Shown here piece by piece: positions 9,059 to 18,209 of a DNA stretch of 64,000 nucleotides. A program made the translations under genes and the position numbers. The notes below the pieces were generated by a model. That model searched no databases. It was not told where the DNA came from and worked only from the letters and a program-made list of their open reading frames with translations. The DNA is taken from assembly GCA_044226535.1 (NCBI GenBank), contig JBGAGT010000001.1, positions 248,001 through 312,000 on the forward strand, in the 5' to 3' direction. This stretch comes from VBCG01 sp044226535. Its GTDB lineage: Bacteria; Pseudomonadota; Gammaproteobacteria; Burkholderiales; Casimicrobiaceae. Numbering within the stretch: position 1 is the first letter of the stretch; each line of letters starts with the position of its first letter.

Positions 9059-9723
9059 ACGTACACCCCGACCTCTCGTTCGTGTCGCTGATCACCACGG
9101 CGTCGATCGTCGTGCAGGGCATCCTCGTGCTGCTCGCGCTCGCATCGCTGTGGAGCTGGTGGCACATCTTCCAGAAGCTCTTCCAGCTACGGCACGTCAC
9201 GCGCGCCACCGACGACTTCGAGGAAGGCTTCTGGAAGGGCGGCGACCTGAACGAGATCTACCAGCGCGCGAGCCAGGCCAAGCTCGGCAGCGGGCTCGAG
9301 CACATCTTCGCGGCGGGCTTCCGCGAGTTCTCCAAGCACCGGCGCCAGGGCAGCTCGTCGGCGGTCACGCTGGATGCAGCGCGCCGCGCCATGCGCGCCG
9401 CCTACCAGCGCGAGCTCGACACCCTCGACGCGCACCTCTCGGGGCTCGCCACCGTGGGCTCGGTGTCGCCGTACGTGGGCCTGTTCGGCACGGTGTGGGG
9501 CATCATGAACGCGTTCCGCGGCCTCGCCAACGTCAGCCAGGCGACGCTGACGCAGGTCGCGCCGGGCATCGCCGAGGCGCTGATCGCCACCGCCATCGGC
9601 CTTTTCGCCGCGATCCCCGCCGTGGTCGCGTACAACCGCTTCACCCACGACGTCGACCGCCTCGCGGTGCGCTACGAGACCTTCATCGAGGAGTTCTCGA
9701 ACATCCTGCAGCGCCAGGGCTAG
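9055..9723 (+). CDS. tolQ: Tol-Pal system protein TolQ (proton channel subunit)
   Basis: TolQ forms with TolR the proton-motive-force stator that energises TolA during outer-membrane constriction. I choose the TTG at 9055 because it overlaps the ybgC stop, has a GGAG-like site 8 nt upstream, and gives the expected length of 222 residues. Three membrane segments are visible: about residues 15-35 (LITTASIVVQGILVLLALAS), a middle one at SVSPYVGLFGTVWGIMNAF, and a third at IAEALIATAIGLFAAIPAVV. The MotA/TolQ/ExbB proton-channel signature is intact. Confidence 0.95.
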   Translation: MNVHPDLSFVSLITTASIVVQGILVLLALASLWSWWHIFQKLFQLRHVTRATDDFEEGFWKGGDLNEIYQRASQAKLGSGLEHIFAAGFREFSKHRRQGSSSAVTLDAARRAMRAAYQRELDTLDAHLSGLATVGSVSPYVGLFGTVWGIMNAFRGLANVSQATLTQVAPGIAEALIATAIGLFAAIPAVVAYNRFTHDVDRLAVRYETFIEEFSNILQRQG

Positions 9724-9735
9724 GGCGGGCGACCC

Positions 9736-10149
9736 ATGCGACGCTCGCGCAAGGCGATCAACCAGATCAACGTCGTGCCCTACATCGACGTGATGCTGGT
9801 GCTGCTGGTGATCTTCATGGTCACGGCACCCCTGATCACGCCCGGCGAGATCAAGCTGCCCACGGTGGGGAGCGCGCTGACGCCGCCGCCTTCGCCGCCG
9901 ATCGAGGTCACCGTCAACGCCAACGCCATGGTTTCGGTCCAGGACAAGGCGGGCAAGGGCGGCTCGTCGCGGATGTCGCTTGCCGAGCTCGTCACGTATC
10001 TGCAGCAGAAGCAGGCCGATGCCGAGCGTCCCGTGGTGATCATCGCCGACCCGGGTCTGCGCTACCAGCAGGTGATCAACGTCATCGACGTGCTGAACAA
10101 GGGCGGCATCAAGCGCGTCGGCCTCCTGGCACAGCCCAAGCCCGGATGA
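9736..10149 (+). CDS. tolR: Tol-Pal system protein TolR
   Basis: A 137-residue ExbD/TolR-family protein with a short cytoplasmic N-terminus, one membrane helix (about 18-36) and a periplasmic domain. Asp18 in PYIDVMLVLLVIFM is the conserved membrane aspartate that takes part in proton transfer. It lies 12 nt after tolQ. The C-terminal domain (VVIIADPGLRYQQVINVIDVL) matches the family. Confidence 0.95.
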   Translation: MRRSRKAINQINVVPYIDVMLVLLVIFMVTAPLITPGEIKLPTVGSALTPPPSPPIEVTVNANAMVSVQDKAGKGGSSRMSLAELVTYLQQKQADAERPVVIIADPGLRYQQVINVIDVLNKGGIKRVGLLAQPKPG

Positions 10150-10260
10150 CGCCGCCGCAAGCGTCGCTCGACCCCGGCCGGGCGGTCGATGCGTTCATGC
10201 ACGGCATGGCCCCTGCCCTCCGTTGAACGATCGCCGCGCCACGCTGTCCGCCTTCGCAGC

Positions 10261-11187
10261 ATGAATTCCGACATCCGCACCGGCCGCCGCGCGCCCCAGC
10301 CTGGGCGCCGGCTGGCGCTCGTGCTCGCGGTGATCGTCCATCTCGCATTCCTCGCGGTGCTGGTGTTTTCCGTGCATTGGCAAAGCCACGCGCCCGAGCC
10401 CGTGGTCGCGGAGCTGTACGCGCCGACCGCGCAGGTGCCCAAGGGCGTGCCGCCGCCGCCCGCGCCGCGGCCCGAGCCGCAGCCGCCCCCCCAGCCGGCG
10501 CCGCAGCCCGCGCCGCAACCCGCACCGGCGCCCCGGCCGCAACCCGCCCCCGAGCCCAAGGTCGACGAGCGCGCCGCCGAGATCGCGCTCAAGGCCAAGG
10601 CCGACGAGCAGCGCCGCAAGGCCGAGGCCGCCGAGAAGCAGCGCCTCGACGAGCAGCGGCAGCGCGACCTGCGCGTGGCCGAGGACAAGCGCCGCGCCGA
10701 CGAGAAGAAGCTGGCCGATGCGAAGCGCGCCGCCGACGAGAAGAAAGCCGCGGACGACCGGAAGGCCGCGGAGGACAAGAAGGCGACCGAGGCGAAGAAG
10801 GCCGCCGAGTTGCGCGAGCGCCAGCTGGCGCAGCTGCGCGAGCAGAACGAGAAGGAAATGCTGGCCCAGGCCAATGCCGAGGCCAACGCCCGCGCGACGC
10901 AGGCGCGCAAGAGCGCCGAAGCCGACTACATCGCCCGCATCCAGGCGAAGGTCCGCGGCAACGTGATCGTGCCCGCCGATCTCGCGGGCAATCCGGAGGC
11001 CCGCTTTCTGGTGGTGCAGCTCCCGACCGGCGAGATCATCGACGCGAAGCTGACCAGGTCGAGTGGCTCGAAGAGCTACGACGAGGCGGTGGAACGCGCG
11101 ATCATGAAGTCGTCGCCGCTGCCGCGAGCCGATCGGCCGGAGTCTTTCCGGCGCGAGCTCGAGCTGCGGTTCAGGCCCAACGATTGA
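10261..11187 (+). CDS. tolA: Tol-Pal / energy-transducer protein TolA
   Basis: TolA spans the periplasm and passes proton-motive force to Pal at the outer membrane. The 308-residue protein has an N-terminal membrane anchor (LALVLAVIVHLAFLAVLVF, with the family SHLS-like His), a Pro/Gln-rich stretch (about residues 60-100), a long Lys/Glu/Ala-rich helix (about 100-220) and a TonB-like C-terminal domain (IVPADLAGNPEARFLVVQLP to the end). The start at 10261 gives the expected short cytoplasmic tail. The gap of 111 nt after tolR shows nothing notable. No tolB or pal follows; the next gene is convergent. Confidence 0.93.
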   Translation: MNSDIRTGRRAPQPGRRLALVLAVIVHLAFLAVLVFSVHWQSHAPEPVVAELYAPTAQVPKGVPPPPAPRPEPQPPPQPAPQPAPQPAPAPRPQPAPEPKVDERAAEIALKAKADEQRRKAEAAEKQRLDEQRQRDLRVAEDKRRADEKKLADAKRAADEKKAADDRKAAEDKKATEAKKAAELRERQLAQLREQNEKEMLAQANAEANARATQARKSAEADYIARIQAKVRGNVIVPADLAGNPEARFLVVQLPTGEIIDAKLTRSSGSKSYDEAVERAIMKSSPLPRADRPESFRRELELRFRPND

Positions 11188-11250
11188 CCTCGGCATGCCT
11201 GCAGGCGCGGCAGCGCGGGCCCGGGAAGCGGCAGGGCTTCTCCGCCGCGG

Positions 11251-11799
11251 CTACACCAGCGCGGGATACGTGACCTCGCCCCCGGGCCCGACTTCGGCGC
11301 CCGGCGTCAGCGTCGCCTCCTCGAGCTTGCCCGGCGCGAGGATGTGCACGACCTCCTCGCCGTCGGCGATCAGCCAGTCGGCGATGATGCGGCGGTGGCA
11401 TCGCCACCATACGGCCTCCGAGCACATCACCGCCAGGCGCTGCGCATGGCCGAGCGCGCGCAGCTCGGCCAGGCCCCCGGCGAACGCGGTCGAGAGCGCG
11501 TAGTCGGCGTAGTTGTGGAAGCTCGCGTTCTGCCAGTAGCCGTTGCGCGCGGGCGGAACGTCCTTGTCGCGCGGGCGCAGCCCGCCCAGCGCGGCGAGGT
11601 GGCGGTAGGCGATCCCCTCCGCCTCGAGCGTCGCCGGCAGCGTCTCGCGGTTGAACTGCGGGTTGGTGCGCGAACGCGGCACCGTGCGCACGTCCACCAG
11701 CAGCGCGACCGAGGGCCCGCGCAGGCATTCGAGGAACTCGGCGATCGGCCGCGTGGAATGGCCGATGGTGAAGAAGGGATGCGCGCCGTCGCGCGTCAC
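11251..11799 (-). CDS. DUF488 family protein
   Basis: A 182-residue protein of the DUF488 family. The N-terminal pattern FFTIGHSTRPIAEFL and DVRTVPRSRTNPQFN, the middle Y-HLAALGGLR and the C-terminal MCSEAVWWRCHRRIIADWL with its Cys-His cluster are characteristic. Biochemical function is unknown; the conserved arginine, cysteine and histidine residues suggest an enzyme or nucleic-acid-related role. Translation probably starts at GTG 11799, 20 nt after the stop of the upstream PilZ-like gene, so the two form a minus-strand operon. The gene is convergent with tolA. Confidence 0.85.
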   Translation of the reverse strand: MTRDGAHPFFTIGHSTRPIAEFLECLRGPSVALLVDVRTVPRSRTNPQFNRETLPATLEAEGIAYRHLAALGGLRPRDKDVPPARNGYWQNASFHNYADYALSTAFAGGLAELRALGHAQRLAVMCSEAVWWRCHRRIIADWLIADGEEVVHILAPGKLEEATLTPGAEVGPGGEVTYPALV

Positions 11800-11819
11800 C
11801 GGCTGGCCCGTCGCCCGCG

Positions 11820-13514
11820 CTACTCGCGCGGCCGCTTCTCGATGATCTGGATCGCCGCCCACGACCAGTCGGCGCGCTGCTCGACCAGGTGGCGCAGCGC
11901 GACCGTGTAGATCGAGCGCCCGGTACCGAGGACGAGGTTGCGTCCCTCGCTGTATTCCTGCGTCGGCACGATCAGTGTCTTGACCGACAGCGGCTTGTCG
12001 GGCCGCGAGGGGGGCGGCAGGTAGAGGCCGTCGAAGCGCGCGCCGACGGTGGCGACGTCGATGCCGTTGACCATGAATCCCCGGTCGTCGCGCGGATCGC
12101 GGCGCGCATGCAGCTGCACCGGCACGAAGCGCTCGGCGATGATCGACACGCCCGCCTCGACGTCCTCGGTGCTGACCTTGTTGAGCCGCCGCACCACGCC
12201 CAGCACCCAGTCGGACACGTCGCTCTGGCGCACCGCCACCAGCGCGCCGAGCGCCAGCGTCTGGCCGATGCCGCCCGAGGCGGCGATGCGCAGCCCCGCG
12301 ACGCTGCGGTCCTTGACCTGCCAGACGGGATTGGAGAATGACGCCAGCGACGAGGCCAGCGTGTCGTGCTCCTCGGGCGCGCGGCGGCGCGCGCGCGGTG
12401 CGTCGGCCACGGCGTAGACCTCGATCTGCTCGTGCCCCGCCGCGCCTTCGGCGGGCTCGTAGGGCTCGGGCAGCGCGAGGTCGTGGGCAATGCGCGGCAG
12501 CCCCACGCGAACGCGCGCGGCAACGGTGCAGGCGATGCGAGGGTCGCGCCGGAAATCGACGTTGACGTTGGGCGCGATGGCGGGCCGGATCTTCTCCAGG
12601 ATCGCCGCGCGCTGCGGGTTGATCGACGCCGCGGGGCCCTGCACGATGCCTTCGGCCTGCCGCAGCGCGGCGACGGCGCGGTCGAGCTGGTCGGACATCG
12701 GCGTGGTGTCGAGGTAACGGAGCATCGAGCCCGAGTCGTTCCCCGTGCGCCGCGCGAGCCCGCCCTTGCCGGCGACGTCGACGAAGAACCCCTCGGGCGT
12801 CGAGGGCACGGCCTCGAGCGCGAGCCTGCGGCACCACGCGCGCAACTGCGACGAGCCCCAGTCGAGCTCGGCCGGCGACAGGTTGCCGGTATTGAGCTGG
12901 TGGATCAGCAGCGCGTACAGGTACTCCTGCTCGACCGTCCATTGCGAGGTGTTGGCGTTGGCCCCCCCGAGCGTGACGGGGATGCGGTCGACGCCGAGCT
13001 CGGTGGCGCGCAGGTAGGCGCGATGCAGGTCACCCCATTTGGCGGGGATCCAGCGCTCGTAGCGCGCCACGCGCAGCTTGGCGTCGGTGCCGTAATAGTG
13101 GATCAGGCGCGCGAACAGCAAGGGCACCACCGGCTTCCAGCGCGCGCTCGCACCCGGCTGCACCGCCGGCTCGATCACCGTCTGGTAGGCGTAGACGAAG
13201 CCCTGCGTCATGTCGAACAGCGCCTGCCAGATGCGCGTCGCGAGCTTGGGCGCCGTCTCGACGTTCTCGACGTACTGCTTGGTGAGCTGGCGGCGGTCGG
13301 CGGCGAGCGCCGAGTCGAGGAACTCGATCGCCGAGGCCCGCGCGAGGTCCGCCGGGCCGCGCATCTGCTTCATGGCGTCGAACGCGCGCATGACGTGCTG
13401 CTGGCGGCCGATCATGTCGAGCGCCGGGAGCTCCCGCAACCAGGCCGAGGCGACCTTGGTCGAGACCAGGGGGTCTGCCGAGTCCTTGCCTTGGAGGTTG
13501 AGAAAACCGAACAT
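11820..13514 (-). CDS. large conserved protein with PilZ-like C-terminal region
   Basis: A 564-residue soluble protein with no signal peptide or membrane helix. The N-terminal two thirds look all-helical (for example ELPALDMIGRQQHVMRAFDAM). The C-terminal part (about 385-560) is beta-rich and carries a sequence reminiscent of the PilZ second motif (VKDRSVAGLRI, compare D-x-S-x-x-G). A strong first PilZ RxxxR motif is not evident, so c-di-GMP binding is only a possibility. I recognise it as a widespread betaproteobacterial type without an assigned function. It is divergent from the FKBP gene. Confidence 0.6.
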   Translation of the reverse strand: MFGFLNLQGKDSADPLVSTKVASAWLRELPALDMIGRQQHVMRAFDAMKQMRGPADLARASAIEFLDSALAADRRQLTKQYVENVETAPKLATRIWQALFDMTQGFVYAYQTVIEPAVQPGASARWKPVVPLLFARLIHYYGTDAKLRVARYERWIPAKWGDLHRAYLRATELGVDRIPVTLGGANANTSQWTVEQEYLYALLIHQLNTGNLSPAELDWGSSQLRAWCRRLALEAVPSTPEGFFVDVAGKGGLARRTGNDSGSMLRYLDTTPMSDQLDRAVAALRQAEGIVQGPAASINPQRAAILEKIRPAIAPNVNVDFRRDPRIACTVAARVRVGLPRIAHDLALPEPYEPAEGAAGHEQIEVYAVADAPRARRRAPEEHDTLASSLASFSNPVWQVKDRSVAGLRIAASGGIGQTLALGALVAVRQSDVSDWVLGVVRRLNKVSTEDVEAGVSIIAERFVPVQLHARRDPRDDRGFMVNGIDVATVGARFDGLYLPPPSRPDKPLSVKTLIVPTQEYSEGRNLVLGTGRSIYTVALRHLVEQRADWSWAAIQIIEKRPRE

Positions 13515-13593
13515 TCGGGCGTCGATCGTGTGCGGCGCGCGCTACGCCGCGCGCAGGAGCGCGGCGTCCGCCCGCCGCAAGGCGGAATTGCAA

Positions 13594-13622
13594 GTTATAG
13601 CGGAATTCGCGGGGCGGCGCAA
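13594..13622 (-). promoter_or_regulatory. candidate sigma-70 promoter for the PilZ-like gene
   Basis: On the minus strand, TATAAC (13599-13594) is preceded at 17-nt spacing by TTGCGC (13622-13617), which keeps the TTG of the -35 consensus. It lies about 80 nt upstream of the PilZ-like start in the 198-nt divergent spacer. A second -10-like hexamer, TACAAT at 13640-13645 on the plus strand, may serve the FKBP gene. Confidence 0.4.
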
Positions 13623-13712
13623 AACGCGACCCGCTCCGATACAATTGCCGGCTCCAAAACCTTTCGGGGCCTTGTAGTGTCCAACGCTCATCGTCCCTCC
13701 ACGCAAACCCCG

Positions 13713-14186
13713 ATGTCCTCGCTGCAAACCTTCGTTTTTGCGCTCATCGCCGCCGTTGCGGCCACTTTGCCCGCCACCGGCGCTTCCGCGCAGGCCGGGA
13801 ATCTCGCACAGGAAAGCAACAGCAAATTGAATGCCACGACCAATTCCCTGCAAAAAATCGATTTGAAACAAGGCACTGGCGCCGAGGCCCGCACCGGGCG
13901 CGCGGTTGTCGTGCATTACACCGGTTGGCTCTACGACGCCGCCGCACCCGATGGCAAAGGCAAGAAGTTCGACAGCTCGGTCGACCGCCGCGTGCCCTTC
14001 GGCTTCTTCCTCGGTGAGGGCAAGGTCATCAAGGGCTGGGACGAGGGCGTGGTGGGGATGAAGGTGGGCGGCACGCGCCGCCTCATCATCCCCCCGCAAT
14101 GGGGCTACGGCGAGCGCGGTGCGGGCGGCGTGATCCCACCCAACGCCACGCTGATTTTCGACGTCGAACTCCTCGAAGTGAAATAG
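13713..14186 (+). CDS. periplasmic FKBP-type peptidyl-prolyl cis-trans isomerase
   Basis: A 157-residue FK506-binding-protein isomerase. Residues 1-27 form a signal peptide (VFALIAAVAATLPATGASAQA), so the enzyme likely acts in the periplasm. The FKBP domain has the usual pocket residues: VHYTGWLYD, FDSSVDRRVPF, VIKGWDEGV, IPPQWGYGERG and ATLIFDVELLEV. An in-frame upstream GTG would add about a dozen residues; ATG 13713 gives a proper signal peptide and is preferred. It is followed 12 nt later by pepN. Confidence 0.93.
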   Translation: MSSLQTFVFALIAAVAATLPATGASAQAGNLAQESNSKLNATTNSLQKIDLKQGTGAEARTGRAVVVHYTGWLYDAAAPDGKGKKFDSSVDRRVPFGFFLGEGKVIKGWDEGVVGMKVGGTRRLIIPPQWGYGERGAGGVIPPNATLIFDVELLEVK

Positions 14187-14198
14187 GACGGTCGGACG

Positions 14199-16856
14199 AT
14201 GCTGCCCCGTGACGGACGCGCGCCCGCCAAGCGGCGCCAGGACTACCGCCCGCCGGCCTTCCTGGTGCCGGAGGTCGCGCTCGAGTTCGACCTGGACCCG
14301 GACGCCACGCGCGTCACCGCGACGCTCGCGTTCCGGCGCAACCCCGCCGCCAGCGCCACCGAGGTGCGCTCGCCGCTGCGGCTCGACGGCGAGCAGCAGC
14401 GCGACCTCGAGGTGCTGCTCGACGGCGTGCCGGTCACGGCGCCGCGGCTCGTCGTCGACGCCGCCGGCCTCTCGCTCAACGACCCGCCGCGGGAGGGGAC
14501 GCTCACCATCCGCTCGACGCACGCGCCGTCGCGCAACCTCGACCTCGAGGGCCTGTACACCTCGTCGGGCGTGTTCTGCACGCAATGCGAGCCCGAGGGC
14601 TTCCGGCGCATCACCTACTTCCCCGACCGTCCCGACGTGCTGGCGACCTACACGGTCACGATCCGCGCCGATCGCGAGCACTTCCCCGTGCTGCTGTCCA
14701 ACGGCAACCTGGTCGAGTCGGGCGAGCTCGGGGACGGCCGGCATTTCGTGCGCTGGCACGACCCCTTCCCCAAGCCTTCGTACCTCTTCGCGCTGGTCGC
14801 CGGCAACCTGGCCGAGCTCGCCGACGAGTTCGTCACCGCCGGCGGTCGCCGCGTGCACCTGTCGATCTACTCGACCGCGCAGAACCTGCCGCGCTGCGGC
14901 TACGCGATGGACGCGCTGAAGCGCGCCATGCGCTGGGACGAGGAGCGCTTCGGCCTCGAGTACGACCTCGACCGCTTCATGATCTTCTGCGCCGACGACT
15001 TCAACATGGGCGCGATGGAGAACAAGGGCCTCAACATCTTCAACAGCAGCCTCGTGCTCGCCGACCCGCGCACCGCGACCGACGACGACTACGAGGCCAT
15101 CGAGGGCGTGATCGGCCACGAGTACTTCCACAACTGGACCGGCAACCGCGTGACCTGCCGCGATTGGTTCCAGCTGTCGCTGAAGGAAGGCCTCACGGTG
15201 TTCCGCGACCAGGAGTTCTCCAGCGACCAGGGCTCGCGCGCCGTCAACCGCATCGGCGAAGTCGCGACGCTCCGGCGCGCGCAGTTCGCCGAGGACGCGG
15301 GACCGGGCGCGCACCCGATCCGGCCCGACGAGTACCACGAGATCAACAACTTCTACACGGCCACCGTCTACGAGAAGGGCGCCGAGGTGATCCGCATGCA
15401 GCACACGCTGCTCGGCAGCGAGGGCTTCCGCCGCGGCATGGACCTCTACTTCGCGCGCCACGACGGCCATGCGGTGACCTGCGACGATTTCGTGCAGTCG
15501 ATGAGCGACGCGACCGGCGTCGACCTCACGCAGTTCCGCCGCTGGTACTCGCAGGCCGGCACGCCGGTGGTCGACGTCAAGGGCCGCTACGACGCCGCGG
15601 CGCGGAGCTACACGCTGGACATCGCGCAGCACACGCCGCCGACGCCCGGGCAGCCGGCCAAGGCGCCGCTGCACATGCCCTTCGCCGTGGGGCTCGTCGA
15701 CGCGAGCGGCCGCGACATGCCGCTCAGGCTCGCTGGCGAGGACGCGCCTCGCGGCGGCACGCGCGTGCTCGAGCTCGACGCGCCGCAGCAGAGCTTCACC
15801 TTCGTCGACGTCGCGTCGCCGCCGGTGCCCTCGCTGGCGCGCGGCTATTCGGCGCCGGTCAAGGTGCAATTCGACTATGGCGACGACGCCATCGCGCTGC
15901 TCGCCGCGCACGATTCCGACCCGCTCAACCGCTGGGACGCTGCGCAGCGCACCTTCACCGAGGCGACGCTCGCGCTCGCGGCCGGCCACCGCGAAGGACG
16001 CGCGCTGGCGCTGCCGCCGGTGCTCGAGCGCGTCGTGGGCGCCATCCTCGACGACACGTCGAGCGACCCCGCCCTGCTGGCGATGGCGCTCAACCCGCCC
16101 GATACCGCCTACATCGCCGCGCTCGCCGAGTCGATCGACGTCGACGGCGTGGTCGCCGCGGCGCGCCATCTTCGCCGCGCGCTGGCGCTCGCGCACCGCG
16201 AGCGCCTGGAGCGCACGGTCGAGCGCCTGCGTCCCGCCGGGGCGTATTCGCCGGCCGGCGCACAATCGGGGCCGCGGCGCCTTCGCAACGTCGCGCTGCG
16301 CTATCTCGGCGCGCTCGACGACGAGGCGGCGCAGGCGCGCGTGGTCGCCCAGTTCGACGCGGCCGACAACCTCACCGACTCGGTCGCCGCGCTGGTGGCC
16401 CTCGCCGACAGCGAGTCGCCTGCGCGCGAGGCGCTGTTCGCGCGCTTCGAGTCGCGCTGGCAGGACGAGCCGCTGGTGCTCGACAAGTGGTTCGCGCTCG
16501 AGGCCGCCAGCAACCGCGAGCGCACGCTCGCGCGCGTGCGGCAGCTGGTGGGGCACCCGCGCTTCAACGCGCACAACCCCAACCGGCTGCGTGCGCTGGT
16601 CGGCGGCTTCGCGCGCAACTTCGCGCGCTTCAACGCCGCCGACGGCTCGGGTTACGCGTTCATCGCCGACCAGGTGATGGCGATCGACGCCACCAACCCC
16701 AAGGTCGCGGCGCGCGTCGCGCAGGCCTTCGAGCGGTGGAAGCGCTTCGGCGAGCCGCGCCGCGGGCAGATGCAGGCGGCCTTGCAGCGCATCGCCGCGC
16801 TGCCGGGGCTCTCCCCCGACGTCGGCGAGATCGTGACGCGAAGCCTCGCCGACTGA
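14199..16856 (+). CDS. pepN: aminopeptidase N (M1 family, PepN)
   Basis: A zinc metallo-aminopeptidase that removes N-terminal residues from peptides in the cytoplasm. The 885-residue length is typical of bacterial PepN. The exopeptidase motif GAMENKG is at about residue 271, and the zinc site HEYFHNW starts at His307, with the second glutamate in LKEGLTVFRDQEF. The C-terminal helical domain ends near the stop at 16856. The gene is convergent with fpr, with only 16 nt between them. Confidence 0.97.
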   Translation: MLPRDGRAPAKRRQDYRPPAFLVPEVALEFDLDPDATRVTATLAFRRNPAASATEVRSPLRLDGEQQRDLEVLLDGVPVTAPRLVVDAAGLSLNDPPREGTLTIRSTHAPSRNLDLEGLYTSSGVFCTQCEPEGFRRITYFPDRPDVLATYTVTIRADREHFPVLLSNGNLVESGELGDGRHFVRWHDPFPKPSYLFALVAGNLAELADEFVTAGGRRVHLSIYSTAQNLPRCGYAMDALKRAMRWDEERFGLEYDLDRFMIFCADDFNMGAMENKGLNIFNSSLVLADPRTATDDDYEAIEGVIGHEYFHNWTGNRVTCRDWFQLSLKEGLTVFRDQEFSSDQGSRAVNRIGEVATLRRAQFAEDAGPGAHPIRPDEYHEINNFYTATVYEKGAEVIRMQHTLLGSEGFRRGMDLYFARHDGHAVTCDDFVQSMSDATGVDLTQFRRWYSQAGTPVVDVKGRYDAAARSYTLDIAQHTPPTPGQPAKAPLHMPFAVGLVDASGRDMPLRLAGEDAPRGGTRVLELDAPQQSFTFVDVASPPVPSLARGYSAPVKVQFDYGDDAIALLAAHDSDPLNRWDAAQRTFTEATLALAAGHREGRALALPPVLERVVGAILDDTSSDPALLAMALNPPDTAYIAALAESIDVDGVVAAARHLRRALALAHRERLERTVERLRPAGAYSPAGAQSGPRRLRNVALRYLGALDDEAAQARVVAQFDAADNLTDSVAALVALADSESPAREALFARFESRWQDEPLVLDKWFALEAASNRERTLARVRQLVGHPRFNAHNPNRLRALVGGFARNFARFNAADGSGYAFIADQVMAIDATNPKVAARVAQAFERWKRFGEPRRGQMQAALQRIAALPGLSPDVGEIVTRSLAD

Positions 16857-16872
16857 GCTGCCACCGGCCGAG

Positions 16873-17628
16873 CTACCAGTAGGTCTCGAGCGTGATCTGC
16901 CCGGGTTCCTTGCGCCGGTGACGCTTCATGCCGCGCTCGGCGAGCACGAGCTGCACGTCGTCGACCATCGCGGGGTTGCCGCAGAGCATGGCGTGCGCGT
17001 TGTCGGCGGTGATCGCCACGCCGGCGCGCGCCTCGAGCGTGCCGTCGGCGATCAGCGCGGGGATCCGTCCCTGCAGCGCGCCTTCGGCGCGCTCGCGGCT
17101 CGTCACCGGTACGTAGCCGAACACGCCGCTGCGGCGGCGCTCGATGGCGCCGATCACCTCGCGGTAGGAAAGGTCGATGGCGTGGCGCACCGCGTGCACC
17201 AGCACGATGCGCCCGAACTTCTCCCAGGGCTCGTCGGTGCGCAGGATGGCCAGGAAGGGCCCGAGGCCCGTGCCGGTCGACAGGCACCACAGCGCGTCGG
17301 CGGCGGGCGTCTCGGCGATGGTGAAGAAGCCGTTGGCGCGCGCGCCGAGCCACAGCGGATCGCCGGGCTCGAGCGCGGCGAGCCTGGGCGAGAACGGTCC
17401 CTCGGGGACGACGTTGAAGAAGAACTCGTGGTGCGGGGCGTCGGGCGCGTTGACGAAGGAATAGGGCCTGCCGAGCATCGGCTCCTTCGAGCCCGGCGGC
17501 GCGGGAAGCGCGAGGCGCGCGAACTGGCCTGCGACGAAGGTCACGTCGGGCGCGGCCACCTCGAGCGTGAAAAGGCCCGGCGTCCAGCGCCGCTTGGCCG
17601 CGACGCGTCCTTCGATCCATGCGGCCAT
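16873..17628 (-). CDS. fpr: ferredoxin--NADP reductase
   Basis: A 251-residue flavoprotein of the bacterial ferredoxin/flavodoxin-NADP(+) reductase class. FAD is bound through the RPYSFVNAPD motif, and the NADP domain shows STGTGLGPFLAIL. The C-terminus ends in ETYW, like the Fpr subclass in which the terminal aromatic stacks on FAD. The enzyme supplies reduced ferredoxin or flavodoxin and takes part in oxidative-stress defence in relatives. It is divergent from the GNAT gene, with a very short intergenic region. Confidence 0.93.
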   Translation of the reverse strand: MAAWIEGRVAAKRRWTPGLFTLEVAAPDVTFVAGQFARLALPAPPGSKEPMLGRPYSFVNAPDAPHHEFFFNVVPEGPFSPRLAALEPGDPLWLGARANGFFTIAETPAADALWCLSTGTGLGPFLAILRTDEPWEKFGRIVLVHAVRHAIDLSYREVIGAIERRRSGVFGYVPVTSRERAEGALQGRIPALIADGTLEARAGVAITADNAHAMLCGNPAMVDDVQLVLAERGMKRHRRKEPGQITLETYW

Positions 17629-17663
17629 TTGCGGTGTTCCCTGCGACCCCGGAAAATACGATT

Positions 17664-18209
17664 ATGCCTACCCGTCCCCCACGCCCCCGGCCGCGCGTGA
17701 CATTGCGCGCCCCGCGCGGCAGCGATGCGGCGGCTTTCCTCGCCGCCGCACGCGCGAGCCACGCGCTGCACGGCCACTGGGTCGCCGCGCCGGCGACGCG
17801 CGCGGGCTTCGAGCGCTACCTGCGCGACGCCGGCGGCGGGGTCGACAACTACCGGGGCTACCTCGTCCTGCGCCGCGACGACGGCCTGCCCTGCGGCGTG
17901 TTCAACCTCTCGCAGATCGTGCACGGCGTGTTCAAGAGCGCCTACCTCGGCTACTACGGCTTCGCGCACAGCGCCGGCCAGGGCTACATGCGCGAGGGCC
18001 TCGCGCTGCTGCTCGACACCGCCTTCGGGCCGTTGCGCCTGCACCGCGTCGAGGCCAACGTCCAGCCGGAGAACCACCGCTCGGTCGCGTTCCTCGAGCG
18101 CGCGGGCTTCGCGCGCGAAGGCTATTCGCGGCGCTACCTCAAGATCGCGGGCCGCTGGCGCGACCACCTGCGCTTCGCGATGCTCGCCGAGGACTGGCGC
18201 GCGCGATGA
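17664..18209 (+). CDS. GNAT N-acetyltransferase (RimJ/RimL type)
   Basis: A 181-residue acetyl-CoA-dependent acetyltransferase. The acetyl-CoA-binding motif is GQGYMREGLALLL, followed by the RimJ/RimL-style RVEANVQPENHRSVAFLERAGF. The natural substrate is unknown; ribosomal protein N-termini or small amines are typical for the subgroup. A start at 17619 would overlap fpr; ATG 17664 fits the domain better. The stop overlaps the start of the next lipoprotein gene (ATGA). Confidence 0.88.
   Translation: MPTRPPRPRPRVTLRAPRGSDAAAFLAAARASHALHGHWVAAPATRAGFERYLRDAGGGVDNYRGYLVLRRDDGLPCGVFNLSQIVHGVFKSAYLGYYGFAHSAGQGYMREGLALLLDTAFGPLRLHRVEANVQPENHRSVAFLERAGFAREGYSRRYLKIAGRWRDHLRFAMLAEDWRAR

Noticed and set aside
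13542..16574. Minus-strand frame of 1010 codons opposite pepN
   Set aside because: pepN on the plus strand has all catalytic motifs; the antisense frame is low-complexity and has no recognisable domain.
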